Shown one piece after another: positions 25,226-33,197 of a stretch of DNA of 64,000 nt. Below the pieces are notes generated by a model. That model did not search any database, was not told the origin of the DNA, and saw nothing but the letters and a program-made list of their open reading frames with translations. The translations under genes and the position numbers were made by a program. The stretch covers positions 2,108,001 to 2,172,000 of the forward strand of contig NZ_FOZL01000001.1 in the NCBI RefSeq assembly GCF_900114625.1, in the 5' to 3' direction. The stretch is from Granulicella pectinivorans (GTDB taxonomy: Bacteria; Acidobacteriota; Terriglobia; Terriglobales; Acidobacteriaceae). How positions within the stretch are numbered: position 1 is the stretch's first letter; the number at the start of each line of letters is the position of its first letter.

Positions 25226-26125
25226 ATGCGCATCTGCTCGCTGCTTCCTTCGGCTACGGAGATCCTCTACGCGCTCGATCTGGGGGATGACGTAGCCGGC
25301 GTGACCTTCGAGTGCGACTACCCGGCGGAGGCGCGCACGAAGACGATCCTCGTCGGCAGCGTGCTGCATCACGGCATGACTCCGGAGGAGATTGATCGCG
25401 AGGTGTCGGCGCACGCAGCGCGTGGTGAGAGCATCTACAACGTGGATGTGGATCGCCTTGGCGACCTCGCTCCCGATCTCGTGATCACGCAGGAGCTCTG
25501 CGATGTCTGCGCAGTCACTCCCACTCATCTTGCGAAGGCGCTCTACCATCTTCCCTCGCGGCCTGAAGTCGTTACGCTGACGCCCCACACGCTTGACGAT
25601 GTCTTCGCCGACATCGAGACGGTGGGGCGTGCCGCGCATTGTGAAGACAGGGCGCTGCATCTGGTGGCCTCGCTGCGGGCTCGTGTGGAAGCGATTCGCC
25701 ACAAGGTCAAACGCAATGCTCCACGCGTAGCCTGTCTCGAGTGGCTTCAGCCTCCCTTCAACGCGGGGCATTGGGTTCCTGAGATGGTTGCGATCGCAGG
25801 CGGCGTCGATGGCCTGGGCGCGCCTGGGGCGTACAGCACTCGCATGGAGTGGGAGGCGGTACGCAACTTCTCGCCCGACGTGGTCCTTGTGATGCCCTGC
25901 GGATACTACGCTCAAGCTGCGGCAGGTGAGTATCGGGCGATGACGATGCCGGAGTGGTGGGACACTCTACCGGCTGTGAAGAAGGGGCGTGTCTACGCGG
26001 TGAATGCCAACGCGCACTTCTCTCGGCCCGGGCCAAGACTGGTTGAAGGCATCGAGGTGATGCATGCGCTCTTCCAGCAGGACTTTTCCGTCCCGCTGCC
26101 TGAGGGAGCGTGGCTGCAGCTATGA
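25226..26125 (+). CDS. Cobalamin-binding protein-like (BtuF fold, no signal peptide)
   Basis: The 299-residue product has the ABC-type periplasmic-binding fold of BtuF-like proteins: RICSLLPSATEILYALDLGD, DLAPDLVITQELCDVCAV, and a C-terminal PAVKKGRVYAVNANAHFSRP. The segment TFECDYPAEA is typical of the stand-alone 'cobalamin-binding protein' group. There is no signal peptide or lipobox, so it would stay in the cytoplasm unless exported in another way. It follows rfbH after 12 bases and is probably cotranscribed with it, though a link to glycan synthesis is not obvious. Ligand unproven. Confidence 0.78.
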   Translation: MRICSLLPSATEILYALDLGDDVAGVTFECDYPAEARTKTILVGSVLHHGMTPEEIDREVSAHAARGESIYNVDVDRLGDLAPDLVITQELCDVCAVTPTHLAKALYHLPSRPEVVTLTPHTLDDVFADIETVGRAAHCEDRALHLVASLRARVEAIRHKVKRNAPRVACLEWLQPPFNAGHWVPEMVAIAGGVDGLGAPGAYSTRMEWEAVRNFSPDVVLVMPCGYYAQAAAGEYRAMTMPEWWDTLPAVKKGRVYAVNANAHFSRPGPRLVEGIEVMHALFQQDFSVPLPEGAWLQL

Positions 26126-26145
26126 CGCGGTGCCGGCGGAGGCGT

Positions 26146-27195
26146 TCAGGCGGGAGTAAAGCCGTGCCACGCCGCTGTGCGCAGCAGGGCCTGTTCGGTC
26201 GAGATGTGCTGAGTCAACCCTAGCTCCTGCTTTGCCCGCTGCGTGCCCGGCACGTACGTGGAGACTGGCGCTCCAGCCTTCGGCGTTCCGTCGATCTGCA
26301 CCCTGAGGCCTGGACGCAGCGTGTGCGCGGTCAGGTGAGCGAGCGAGCCGATCGAGTGCTGCTCTTCGGAACCGACGTTGAAGGCGCGGTTCGCCGGAGC
26401 GGTGAAGAGCATCGTCCAAAGCCAGATGGCCAGGTCGGCCATATAGAGATACGAACGCAGCGGCGTGCCATCGCCCTTGATGTGGATCGGTGTCCCGGCG
26501 ATGGCGTCTCGGATGAAGTTCCCAATCGCGAAGTGAGCATCGAGCGGCAGATGCGGTCCCACAAACGCAAAGCAGCGTGCGATGGAGCACTGCAGGTGCG
26601 TTTGGTCTGAGTACGCGACACAGAGATGCTCGGACATGCGCTTGGCCTCGTCGTAGGAGGAGACCAAAGCAAGCGGATCGGGCGCACCGGGGTACTCCTC
26701 GGAGATATGCGTCAGCCCCGTGATGTTGCGGCCGTAAACGGCTCCGGTCGAGGTAAAGAGAAGCCGCGTCGCCTTCGTCTGGAGCGCGAACTTCAGGGTG
26801 TGCCTGGTTCCTTCGAGAATCGATTCGGCCAATTCATAGGCGGGCCGCTGGGCCTGTTGGCCACCGGAGTCCGTCGCTGCGTGGATGACGAAGCGATGAT
26901 GCTCGGTGGGATACGCAAACGTTCGCACATCGCCCTCCAGGAGCGTGATCGCGGGGTCGTTCGCAATGTGCGGTGCCCTGGTGCGAAAGGCCTCGGCATT
27001 GCGGGTCAGCACCGTCGCACACGCATTCAGAGAGAGCTCGCGATTGGCATGCAGCAGGCTCTCCAGCAACCAGTGTCCGAAGAAGCCGGTGCCTCCGGTC
27101 AGGAAGACGCGCTGGTCCTGAAGCGCCGGAAAGATCGCCTGCGTATGGGCGAGGATGTGGGCGAGATCGTCGAGGGGGAGAGGTTGAGAGGCCAT
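26146..27195 (-). CDS. NAD-dependent sugar epimerase/dehydratase (extended SDR)
   Basis: The 349-residue protein has the Rossmann motif RVFLTGGTGFFGHWLLESLL, then FTSTGAVYGRN (substrate-site Thr/Ser) and the catalytic pair in SSYDEAKRMSEHLC. C-terminal GDGTPLRSYLYMADLA is typical of nucleotide-sugar epimerases and reductases. In dideoxysugar clusters such genes encode the last reduction or epimerisation of the CDP-4-keto sugar, for example abequose or paratose synthase. Its exact reaction cannot be read from sequence. It ends 21 bases from the convergent cobalamin-binding gene. Confidence 0.82.
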   Translation of the reverse strand: MASQPLPLDDLAHILAHTQAIFPALQDQRVFLTGGTGFFGHWLLESLLHANRELSLNACATVLTRNAEAFRTRAPHIANDPAITLLEGDVRTFAYPTEHHRFVIHAATDSGGQQAQRPAYELAESILEGTRHTLKFALQTKATRLLFTSTGAVYGRNITGLTHISEEYPGAPDPLALVSSYDEAKRMSEHLCVAYSDQTHLQCSIARCFAFVGPHLPLDAHFAIGNFIRDAIAGTPIHIKGDGTPLRSYLYMADLAIWLWTMLFTAPANRAFNVGSEEQHSIGSLAHLTAHTLRPGLRVQIDGTPKAGAPVSTYVPGTQRAKQELGLTQHISTEQALLRTAAWHGFTPA

Positions 27196-27210
27196 GCTGT
27201 CTTATTGTCA

Positions 27211-27249
27211 CCCAAAACGAAGACGCGCCCCGCAAAGGGGCGCGTCTTC
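27211..27249 (-). terminator. Rho-independent terminator
   Basis: Arms GAAGACGCGCCCC (27219-27231) and GGGGCGCGTCTTC (27237-27249) form a perfect 13-bp stem. On the minus strand the stem is followed by GTTTTGGG. It lies 15 bases after the stop of the crystallin-like gene at 27264-27695 and so ends that transcript before the epimerase gene. Confidence 0.75.
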
Positions 27250-27263
27250 CGCTTATGCGTCCG

Positions 27264-27695
27264 TTAGCGGACTGCGATGGCGGAGATGCGGTCGTTCCAT
27301 CCACGCCGATCGCCGCGGCCGGTATAGCCAAGGTCGCCGATCGTGCCGAACTGGGCGCGTGCTCCGCGAAAGCCTTGCTGATCGAAGACCGTCACACCGC
27401 CGCGACCGAAGACGCGAATGGATGAGATGCGATTTCCGAATCCTGCCGGAAGAGACGGAAGGCGATCTCCGGCGCGGACGCAGAAGCGGTGCCCCGAGAA
27501 GTTTTTGTCGGTGTAGAAGCAGGCCCCGCGCTCCGGGTCCGGGTAACGATCCCACTCCGGCCGGTACGTTCCGGGCTGACCGTGGTCGTATCCCCAGGGA
27601 CGTGGCGGCGGTGGTCCCTGCGGATACTGAGCCTGCGAGGGGACTGTGGATGCGAAGAGAGCGAACGCAAAAACGGTAAGGAAGAAGTGCTTCAT
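27264..27695 (-). CDS. Secreted beta/gamma-crystallin-like protein
   Basis: This 143-residue protein has a signal peptide (HFFLTVFAFALFASTVPSQA), a proline-rich linker and then two Greek-key-like segments: GACFYTDKNFSGHRFCVRAG with SLPAGFGNRISSIRVFG, and VTVFDQQGFRGARAQF with WNDRISAIAV. The two cysteines of the first segment could form a disulfide. It resembles the I36 inhibitor/crystallin-like family, often Ca2+-binding, which acts outside the cell. It is a close relative of the next gene (27726-28157), so the pair arose by tandem duplication. No function is established. Confidence 0.72.
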   Translation of the reverse strand: MKHFFLTVFAFALFASTVPSQAQYPQGPPPPRPWGYDHGQPGTYRPEWDRYPDPERGACFYTDKNFSGHRFCVRAGDRLPSLPAGFGNRISSIRVFGRGGVTVFDQQGFRGARAQFGTIGDLGYTGRGDRRGWNDRISAIAVR

Positions 27696-27725
27696 GGCTT
27701 GCCTTTCATCGTGTGTACGGCCTGT

Positions 27726-28157
27726 TTAGTGAACGGAGATCGAGGAGATCTTGTCGTTCCAGTTGCGGCGGTGTTCGGTGTCGCCGAGGTCCGAGACCTC
27801 ACCGGTAAAGGTGGCGCGATGCCCGCCAAACTTCTTCTTCGAAAAGACGGTCGCTTCGCCGCCACCGAAGGTGCGCAGCGAGGTGATCTTATCGCCGAAG
27901 CCCTTGGGGAGAGCGTTCATCTTCTGTCCGGCTGTGATGCAGAAGTGGTGTCCGGTGAAGGCTGGGTCAGTGTAGAAACAGACTCCGCGATCGGGGTCGG
28001 GACGGCCGTCCCACTCCGCGGTGTAAACTCCCGGCTCCTCACGGTCGTACATCCAGGGACGAGGCTTTGGGCCATCCTGTGGCGAGGCCGCGAAACTTGT
28101 CATGGGACCGAGGGCGATTGCGGCGAGTGCGACGAAGGTAAGAGCTTTGCGTTTCAT
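27726..28157 (-). CDS. Secreted beta/gamma-crystallin-like protein (tandem paralogue)
   Basis: The 143-residue protein has a signal peptide (RKALTFVALAAIALGPMTSFA) and the same domain as its neighbour: GVCFYTDPAFTGHHFCITAG, LPKGFGDKITSLRTFGG and FSKKKFGGHRATF with WNDKISSISVH. The paired cysteines and aromatic positions are kept. The ATG at 28157 has GGAGA eight bases upstream and gives a normal signal peptide; the ATG 13 codons earlier does not. It lies in the gap after the long glycan operon and is separated from it by a terminator. Confidence 0.72.
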   Translation of the reverse strand: MKRKALTFVALAAIALGPMTSFAASPQDGPKPRPWMYDREEPGVYTAEWDGRPDPDRGVCFYTDPAFTGHHFCITAGQKMNALPKGFGDKITSLRTFGGGEATVFSKKKFGGHRATFTGEVSDLGDTEHRRNWNDKISSISVH

Positions 28158-28178
28158 GCAGATGTCTCCTGCAAAAGT

Positions 28179-28216
28179 AAGATGCGAGATAGCCATCGGG
28201 GGCTATCTCGCATCTT
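28179..28216 (-). terminator. Rho-independent terminator at the end of the long glycan operon
   Basis: Arms AAGATGCGAGATAGCC (28179-28194) and GGCTATCTCGCATCTT (28201-28216) make a perfect 16-bp stem with a six-base loop. It starts 15 bases after the gmhA-like stop codon, and the minus strand continues ACTTTTGC. It probably ends the eleven-gene minus-strand transcript. Confidence 0.75.
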
Positions 28217-28231
28217 GAACATCTTCGCCGT

Positions 28232-28843
28232 TTACTCTGCCAGATGCTGCGGCTTTTTCCCGAAGTCGGGACCAAAGTAGAACCGTTCCACGATCATGCA
28301 GTAGATGTGTTCAAGGGCGATATGCGATTCCTGGATGTTCATCGTGATCCCCGAAGGAATGATGACGTTGAGGTCGGAGAGGTCCTTCATCGCACCGCCG
28401 CCGTTGCCGGTATAGCTGATGGTGTGGATGCCCATAGTCTTTGCGAGTTTGAGGGCCTTGACGCAGTTCTTGGAGTTGCCGCTGGTCGAGATGGCGAGGA
28501 GGACGTCGCCCTCGTTACCGAGGGCCTCTACCTGGCGCTCGAAGACGTTGTCGTAGTGATAGTCGTTGCCGATGGCAGTGAGGATGCTGGTGTCGGTCGT
28601 AAGCGCAATGGCACGCAGGGCGGGACGGTCGACGGTGAGGCGGGAGACGAACTCGGCGACGAGATGCTGGGAGTCGGCGGCGGAGCCTCCGTTGCCGCAG
28701 ACCATGAGCTTCCTGCCGGCCTTCATGGCCTCCGCAGTGATGCGTCCGGCTTCAACGACGGCGTCGTGAATGGTCTCGTCGGCGAGAACTGCGGTCATGG
28801 TGGCGATGGACTGGTTGAGCTGGCGCTTGATCAGGTCTTTCAT
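28232..28843 (-). CDS. gmhA: SIS-domain sugar isomerase, GmhA-like
   Basis: The 203-residue protein has the GmhA pattern: KLMVCGNGGSAADSQHLVAE, then ALTTDTSILTAIGNDY, DVLLAISTSGNSKNCVKAL and NIQESHIALEHIYCMIVE with the metal/catalytic residues. GmhA turns sedoheptulose-7-phosphate into heptose-7-phosphate for LPS core. No heptose kinase or epimerase is in the window, so another phospho-sugar substrate is possible. The ATG at 28843 has AGGAG upstream. It is the last gene of the run that begins with the NeuB-like synthase. Confidence 0.85.
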   Translation of the reverse strand: MKDLIKRQLNQSIATMTAVLADETIHDAVVEAGRITAEAMKAGRKLMVCGNGGSAADSQHLVAEFVSRLTVDRPALRAIALTTDTSILTAIGNDYHYDNVFERQVEALGNEGDVLLAISTSGNSKNCVKALKLAKTMGIHTISYTGNGGGAMKDLSDLNVIIPSGITMNIQESHIALEHIYCMIVERFYFGPDFGKKPQHLAE

Positions 28844-28863
28844 GTGTCTCCTATACATGTCGG

Positions 28864-29892
28864 TTAAGGGGCTACCGCGGTGACTGTCAGCGGGTTGCCG
28901 GAGGTGATGCCGTTCAGGGTGACTGGCTCCTGGCGCGGTGTGCCGAAGCCGGTTTCAAAGTTCACGCGCGTCAACTCCACCGCATACGGGCGGTGCTGGA
29001 GCTGCGTGTAGATCGCACCCACGTACTCTCCCATGATGCCTAGGCAGACCAGCACGATGGACATCACGAAGAAGACGCCGATCAACATCGGCGCGATGCC
29101 CACCGTGAAGGTGGACCAGAAAAGAATTTTCGCGATGAAGTATCCGATCGCAACGAGAAAGCTGACGAACGCACCGGCGAACCCGGCGAAACTTGCCAGA
29201 CGCAGGGGCACCTTGGAATGGTTGATGATGCCGAGCATGCCGATGTCGTACAGGGTGTACCAGTTGTTCTTGGTGATGCCGAACTTGCGTACGGGCTGGT
29301 CGTACAGCAGCCGTACGGTGGGCAGTCCGATCTCCGCGATCATGCCGCGAAAGTATGGATACGGATCGTCGAAGGAGCGGACGAGTTCGATTACCTTCCG
29401 GTCGTACAAACCGAATCCGGTGTAGTTCTGGATCGTCTCGATGGAGCTCAGTCGCTCGGCCAGCTTGTAGTACTGCTTCCTGAGCCAGAACATCAGTGAG
29501 GCCTCTTCGCTGGTGCGCTTGATGCCCAGCACGCAGTAGGCGCCGTTCTCCCACTCACGCAGCATGTCGACGATCATCGGCGGCGGATCCTGCAGGTCGG
29601 CCACGATGGAGATCACGCACTCTCCGCGCGAAGCGAACAGCGCATGAATGGGCGAGCGGATATGTCCGAAGTTCCGCGAGTTCACGATGATCTTCACGTT
29701 CGGATCTTCACGCGCTATCCACTTCAGGATCGCGACGGTGTTGTCGCGGGAGGAGTTGTCGATGAACACATGCTCGTACTCGTACTTGTCGGCGAGCGTG
29801 GCCATCACGGCGCGTACCTGGTTGTAGACGTTGAGGACGTTGTCCTCTTCGTTGTAGCAGGGGGTCATGATGGTGATGTTTCGGCGGCTCAT
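28864..29892 (-). CDS. Family 2 glycosyltransferase with C-terminal membrane segments (GtrB/DPM-like)
   Basis: The 342-residue protein has an N-terminal GT-A domain: ITIMTPCYNEEDNVLNVYNQ, FIDNSSRDNT, NSRNFGHIRSPIHALF and VADLQDPPPMI. Two strongly hydrophobic helices follow (about residues 235-260 and 268-295). This layout is that of polyprenyl-phosphate glycosyltransferases such as GtrB, which load a sugar onto the lipid carrier at the inner membrane. The adjoining GtrA-family gene, a likely flippase for that product, supports this. Sugar donor unknown. Confidence 0.85.
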   Translation of the reverse strand: MSRRNITIMTPCYNEEDNVLNVYNQVRAVMATLADKYEYEHVFIDNSSRDNTVAILKWIAREDPNVKIIVNSRNFGHIRSPIHALFASRGECVISIVADLQDPPPMIVDMLREWENGAYCVLGIKRTSEEASLMFWLRKQYYKLAERLSSIETIQNYTGFGLYDRKVIELVRSFDDPYPYFRGMIAEIGLPTVRLLYDQPVRKFGITKNNWYTLYDIGMLGIINHSKVPLRLASFAGFAGAFVSFLVAIGYFIAKILFWSTFTVGIAPMLIGVFFVMSIVLVCLGIMGEYVGAIYTQLQHRPYAVELTRVNFETGFGTPRQEPVTLNGITSGNPLTVTAVAP

Positions 29893-29936
29893 GGGTGGGT
29901 TTTGTCTCCGGTACGAGTGTAGTTGATCGCGGTGAT

Positions 29937-30530
29937 TCAGGAGGGTTTAGTCGCGAAGGTGACTTTTTTGTGGCCGATAAAGCCGAACACGGTGGTGAAC
30001 CCCATCGTCAGCGCTCCCGCCAGGTAGCCGGCCATCGTGCTGGCGTGGCCGATGTGCTGGAGCGTGGCAAGCGCCCTGCCGGTGAGATGCGATTCCAGCG
30101 TCAAAAGGATGGGGATCAACTGCGTGGCGTGGTGGTGCAGAAGGCTCTGAAGCAGACGCGTGATGGCCGAGAGCGCGAACAGCCCGGGCAGCATGCCCGT
30201 CCCGTAGACCGCGAAGCACTTCAGCCACTCCTTGAGGTAGTTGCCCCTTGTCCGGAAGACGAAGAACTTGTAGCCGAAGAACGCGACGGTGATGTTCAAC
30301 GGCGTCGAAAGGATGGCCCCCGCCGGTGCCGCCAGGTAAAGCAGGCGCGCGGGCACGACGGCGCTGAGCAACGTAAAGGCGATGGCGTAGGTCAGGTATC
30401 CGAAGACCGTGTTGAAGACACCCACGCAGAGGTAGCGCAGGAACTGGCCGCCAGGAACGAGGCTCGTCTTGGCGCGTGGCTCTTCGGGGATCGTAGGAAC
30501 CCCGGCGACCTCAATGTCCTCGACCGACAT
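29937..30530 (-). CDS. GtrA-family membrane protein
   Basis: The 197-residue product has four predicted transmembrane helices: FLRYLCVGVFNTVFGYLTYA, the region near LLYLAAPAGAILSTPLNI, YGTGMLPGLFALSAITRLL and the final segment YLAGALTMGFTTVFGFIGHK. The spacing and the ending FGFIGHKKVTF are typical of GtrA. GtrA is thought to flip the polyprenyl-linked sugar across the inner membrane for transfer to surface polysaccharide. The ATG at 30530 has AGAGGA upstream and lies six bases from the stop of the preceding SDR gene. Confidence 0.85.
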   Translation of the reverse strand: MSVEDIEVAGVPTIPEEPRAKTSLVPGGQFLRYLCVGVFNTVFGYLTYAIAFTLLSAVVPARLLYLAAPAGAILSTPLNITVAFFGYKFFVFRTRGNYLKEWLKCFAVYGTGMLPGLFALSAITRLLQSLLHHHATQLIPILLTLESHLTGRALATLQHIGHASTMAGYLAGALTMGFTTVFGFIGHKKVTFATKPS

Positions 30531-30535
30531 GTCCT

Positions 30536-31390
30536 CTAGAGACAGGAGCGGCCTCCATCGACGACGAGGTTCGTGCCGGTCATGTAGGAGCTCGCATCGG
30601 AACACAGGAACAGGATCGCGCCCTGGTACTCGTCCTTGTGAGCCATGCGCCCCATCGGAATCAACTGATTGAGCTTTGCCGTGAACTCCTCCGGCTGGCC
30701 GGCGTAGACGCCGCCCGGAGAGATGGAGTTGCAGCGGATGTTGTGGGCGGTCCAGTAGGTCGCCAGGTACCGTGTCAGTCCGATCAGCGCCGTCTTGACG
30801 ATCGAGTAGGTCACCGGCTTCACCGGCTGGTGATCTTCAGGCACGCCGTCCTTGCGGTAGAGCCTCTGGTCGGGCGCGATCAGCGCGAGGTCCGAGGCCA
30901 CGTTCACGATCACACCGGAGTTCTGCTTGACCATTTGGGCACCGAAGGTCCGCGCGCACAGGAACGCCCCGGTCAGACCGACGTTGATGTCATCGTTCCA
31001 CACCTGGAGCGGAAGGTTCTCCAGCCGGGACCACGCCTGCGAGGTGGCACCGTCCTTGGTCTCGACCTTGGGGTTATTCGCGGCGTTGTTGATCAGGATG
31101 TCGATCCGCCCGAACTTCGCGAGGATCTGGTCGCGAGCTTCCTGCAACGAGTGCTCGCTGGTGATGTCGGCTGCCAGCCCGAGGCACTCCGGACCGTGCG
31201 CCATCTGAAGCTGCTCGGCACGCAGCGCCGGGTTGGCGCCTGCGAGGTCCAGCAGGACGACCGAGGCGCCCGCAGCCGCGAGGATGGCTCCGTGGTGGTA
31301 GCCGAGCAGACCCGCGCCGCCCGTGATGATGGCGACGCGGCCGGTGAGGTCGAAGAGGTCTTTCACGCGATGGTTCGGATCAAGGGACAT
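30536..31390 (-). CDS. Short-chain dehydrogenase/reductase (glycan cluster SDR 1)
   Basis: The 284-residue protein has the classical SDR motifs: VAIITGGAGLLGYHHGAILA, ILINNAANNPK, a YSIVK catalytic pair (VTYSIVKTALIGLTRYLA) and the ending GTNLVVDGG. It has an insert of about 20 residues before the active site (LYRKDGVPEDHQPVKP), seen in some sugar-cluster SDRs. It probably reduces a keto-sugar or sugar acid using NAD(P)H. It is one of three SDRs in a row and is spaced six bases from gtrA. Substrate unknown. Confidence 0.78.
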   Translation of the reverse strand: MSLDPNHRVKDLFDLTGRVAIITGGAGLLGYHHGAILAAAGASVVLLDLAGANPALRAEQLQMAHGPECLGLAADITSEHSLQEARDQILAKFGRIDILINNAANNPKVETKDGATSQAWSRLENLPLQVWNDDINVGLTGAFLCARTFGAQMVKQNSGVIVNVASDLALIAPDQRLYRKDGVPEDHQPVKPVTYSIVKTALIGLTRYLATYWTAHNIRCNSISPGGVYAGQPEEFTAKLNQLIPMGRMAHKDEYQGAILFLCSDASSYMTGTNLVVDGGRSCL

Positions 31391-31402
31391 ATCAGTACCA
31401 GT

Positions 31403-32176
31403 TTAGATGCTGCGCGTCTGGCCGCCGTCCATGATGTAGGTTCCGCCGGTCGAGAAAGCCGCCAGGGGCGAGCAAAGATAGGCTGCCAGCGAGGCGATCT
31501 CTTCTGGGGTGCCGAAGCGATTTTGCGGAACCTCGGACAGCAGCATGGCCTCGACCGGCTCGCGGTTCTTCTTCAGGTGCCGCTCCCAGGTGCCGCCCGG
31601 AAAGAGGATATTGCCGGGGCAGATGGTATTGACGCGGATATTGTCGCCGGCGAGGTGGCGGCTGAGATTTTTCGCGTAGTTGTTGAGCGCAGCCTTGGCC
31701 GCGCAGTAGGGAAGCGGGGCCGGCGTTGCCTCCACCGCGACGATCGAGGAGATGTACAGGATCGAACCTCCGTAGTTGCGCAGGTGCGGAAGGCAGGCTT
31801 CGGTCAGCCGGACGGACGCGAAGAAGTTCTGCTCGAAGAGACGCGTCCAGTCATCCGGTGGAGGTGTCGCGCCGGGCGTACCGGAGCCGGTGCCCAGGTT
31901 TGCGATAAGGTGATCGATCCGGCCGAAGTGGCCGATCGTCGTGGCAAAGGCGGAGCGGATGGAGTTATGGTCGGTGAAGTCGCCGGAGATGGGCAGGATG
32001 CGGCTGTGGTTCTCCGCGGTCGCTACATCGGCGATGGTTCTCTCGAGCGTCTCTTCATTGCGCCCGGTGAAGACGACCCTGGCTCCTTCTTCAAGAAGTG
32101 CGGTGGCGATGGCGCGGCCGATTCCCCGGGAGGAGCCGGCGACAAAGACGACCTGGTCGGTAAGGCGAAGGTTCAT
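31403..32176 (-). CDS. Short-chain dehydrogenase/reductase (glycan cluster SDR 2)
   Basis: The 257-residue protein contains VVFVAGSSRGIGRAIATALL, LIANLGTGSG in place of the usual NNAG, YISSIVAVEATP and the YCAAK catalytic pair, ending TGGTYIMDGGQTRSI. It is a classical SDR, probably acting on a sugar intermediate. The unusual ANLG variant of the core motif sets it apart from SDR 1 and SDR 3. It starts 13 bases upstream of SDR 1 in the same transcript. Confidence 0.78.
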   Translation of the reverse strand: MNLRLTDQVVFVAGSSRGIGRAIATALLEEGARVVFTGRNEETLERTIADVATAENHSRILPISGDFTDHNSIRSAFATTIGHFGRIDHLIANLGTGSGTPGATPPPDDWTRLFEQNFFASVRLTEACLPHLRNYGGSILYISSIVAVEATPAPLPYCAAKAALNNYAKNLSRHLAGDNIRVNTICPGNILFPGGTWERHLKKNREPVEAMLLSEVPQNRFGTPEEIASLAAYLCSPLAAFSTGGTYIMDGGQTRSI

Positions 32177-32266
32177 ATCTCGTCAGCCTACCGGAAAGCC
32201 CTGTCGGAAACGTGACAAACCCGGCGTGCGGTTATCGCCGTCTGAGCTTGTACCTGCCGGTGGGCG

Positions 32267-33121
32267 CTAAACAGCCGTCCAGCCGCCATCCACAATCAGG
32301 TTCTGGCCGGTTACATAGGTGCTGGCGTCGGAGGCGAGGTAGAGGAGGGCTCCGCAGAGCTCGATGGGGCGGCCGATGCGGTTGAGGACGGTGTAGCCCT
32401 TGAGTTTTTGCACGAAGGGGGAGTCTTCGGCAACGGCGTTTTCGGTGGTGTCTTCGGTGTTGGAGAAGGGGCCGGGGGAGATGCAGTTGGCGCGGACGCC
32501 TTCGCGCCCCCAGAAGCTGGCGGTGTAGCGGGTGAAGGCGGCGAGGGCTGCCTTGGAGGCGCTGTAGCCTGGGGGGTTGAGGGAGGTGGTGCCTTCGTAG
32601 AGCTGGGGGCGGGGGGCGACCGTGGCGTACATAGTGGCGATGTTGATGATGGAGCCGCGCTTTTGCTCTTTCATCTTGATGCCGAGGCGTTGGGTGGTCT
32701 GGACGGCCCAGTAGACGCCGCCCTGGAGGTTCTTCATCCACTGGTCCATGCTGGCGTTTTCGAGCGAGCCCTCGGGGATGTTGAAGCCGGTGTTCGCGCC
32801 GAGTTCGTGGGCGTTGTTGATGAGGATGTCGATGGACTTCTCGTCCGCGGCGATGCGGTCGCAGAGGCCGTTGAGGGCCTCGGTCGCGTACATGTCGATC
32901 TGGTGGACGGCGATCTTGTCCGCGCCGAATTCGTTGGCCCAGGTCTTGGCTTCGGACTGGAGGCGGTCGGATCGGCCGAGGGCCACGACGCGGGCTCCGT
33001 TGGCGAGGAGCGCGAGGGCGAAGGTGCGGCCGAGGAAGCCGGAGGCCCCGGTGAGGACGGCGGTCTTGCCTTCGAGGGAGAAGAGGCTGGAGGTGCGGAG
33101 GTCGGCGGCGGTGATAGGCAT
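32267..33121 (-). CDS. Short-chain dehydrogenase/reductase (glycan cluster SDR 3)
   Basis: The 284-residue protein has TAVLTGASGFLGRTFALALL, ILINNAHELGANTGF, NIATMYATVAPRPQLYEG and YSASKAALAAFTRYTA, ending TGQNLIVDGGWTAV. Length and the insert near PQLYEGTTSLNPP match SDR 1, so these two are close paralogues. It is likely an NAD(P)-dependent sugar oxidoreductase. I chose the ATG at 33121 (GGAG five bases upstream) over a TTG 15 bases earlier. Exact reaction unknown. Confidence 0.78.
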   Translation of the reverse strand: MPITAADLRTSSLFSLEGKTAVLTGASGFLGRTFALALLANGARVVALGRSDRLQSEAKTWANEFGADKIAVHQIDMYATEALNGLCDRIAADEKSIDILINNAHELGANTGFNIPEGSLENASMDQWMKNLQGGVYWAVQTTQRLGIKMKEQKRGSIINIATMYATVAPRPQLYEGTTSLNPPGYSASKAALAAFTRYTASFWGREGVRANCISPGPFSNTEDTTENAVAEDSPFVQKLKGYTVLNRIGRPIELCGALLYLASDASTYVTGQNLIVDGGWTAV

Positions 33122-33146
33122 GGGGCTCCGGATCAAGTTGTGCCGA

Positions 33147-33190
33147 CAGGGAAGAACAGCAGATTCCCTTCGGGAATGACAACCAAAAAG
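33147..33190. repeat. Short interspersed repeat with hairpin ATTCCC-TTC-GGGAAT
   Basis: The gap between the TIM-barrel and SDR 3 genes holds GGGAAGAACAGCAGATTCCC followed by TTCGGGAATGACAACC. The ATTCCC/GGGAAT arms pair around TTC. It looks like one of the dispersed elements common between genes in this group of bacteria. I see only one copy in this window, so repeat status is an inference. Confidence 0.4.
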
Positions 33191-33197
33191 GCTAACG

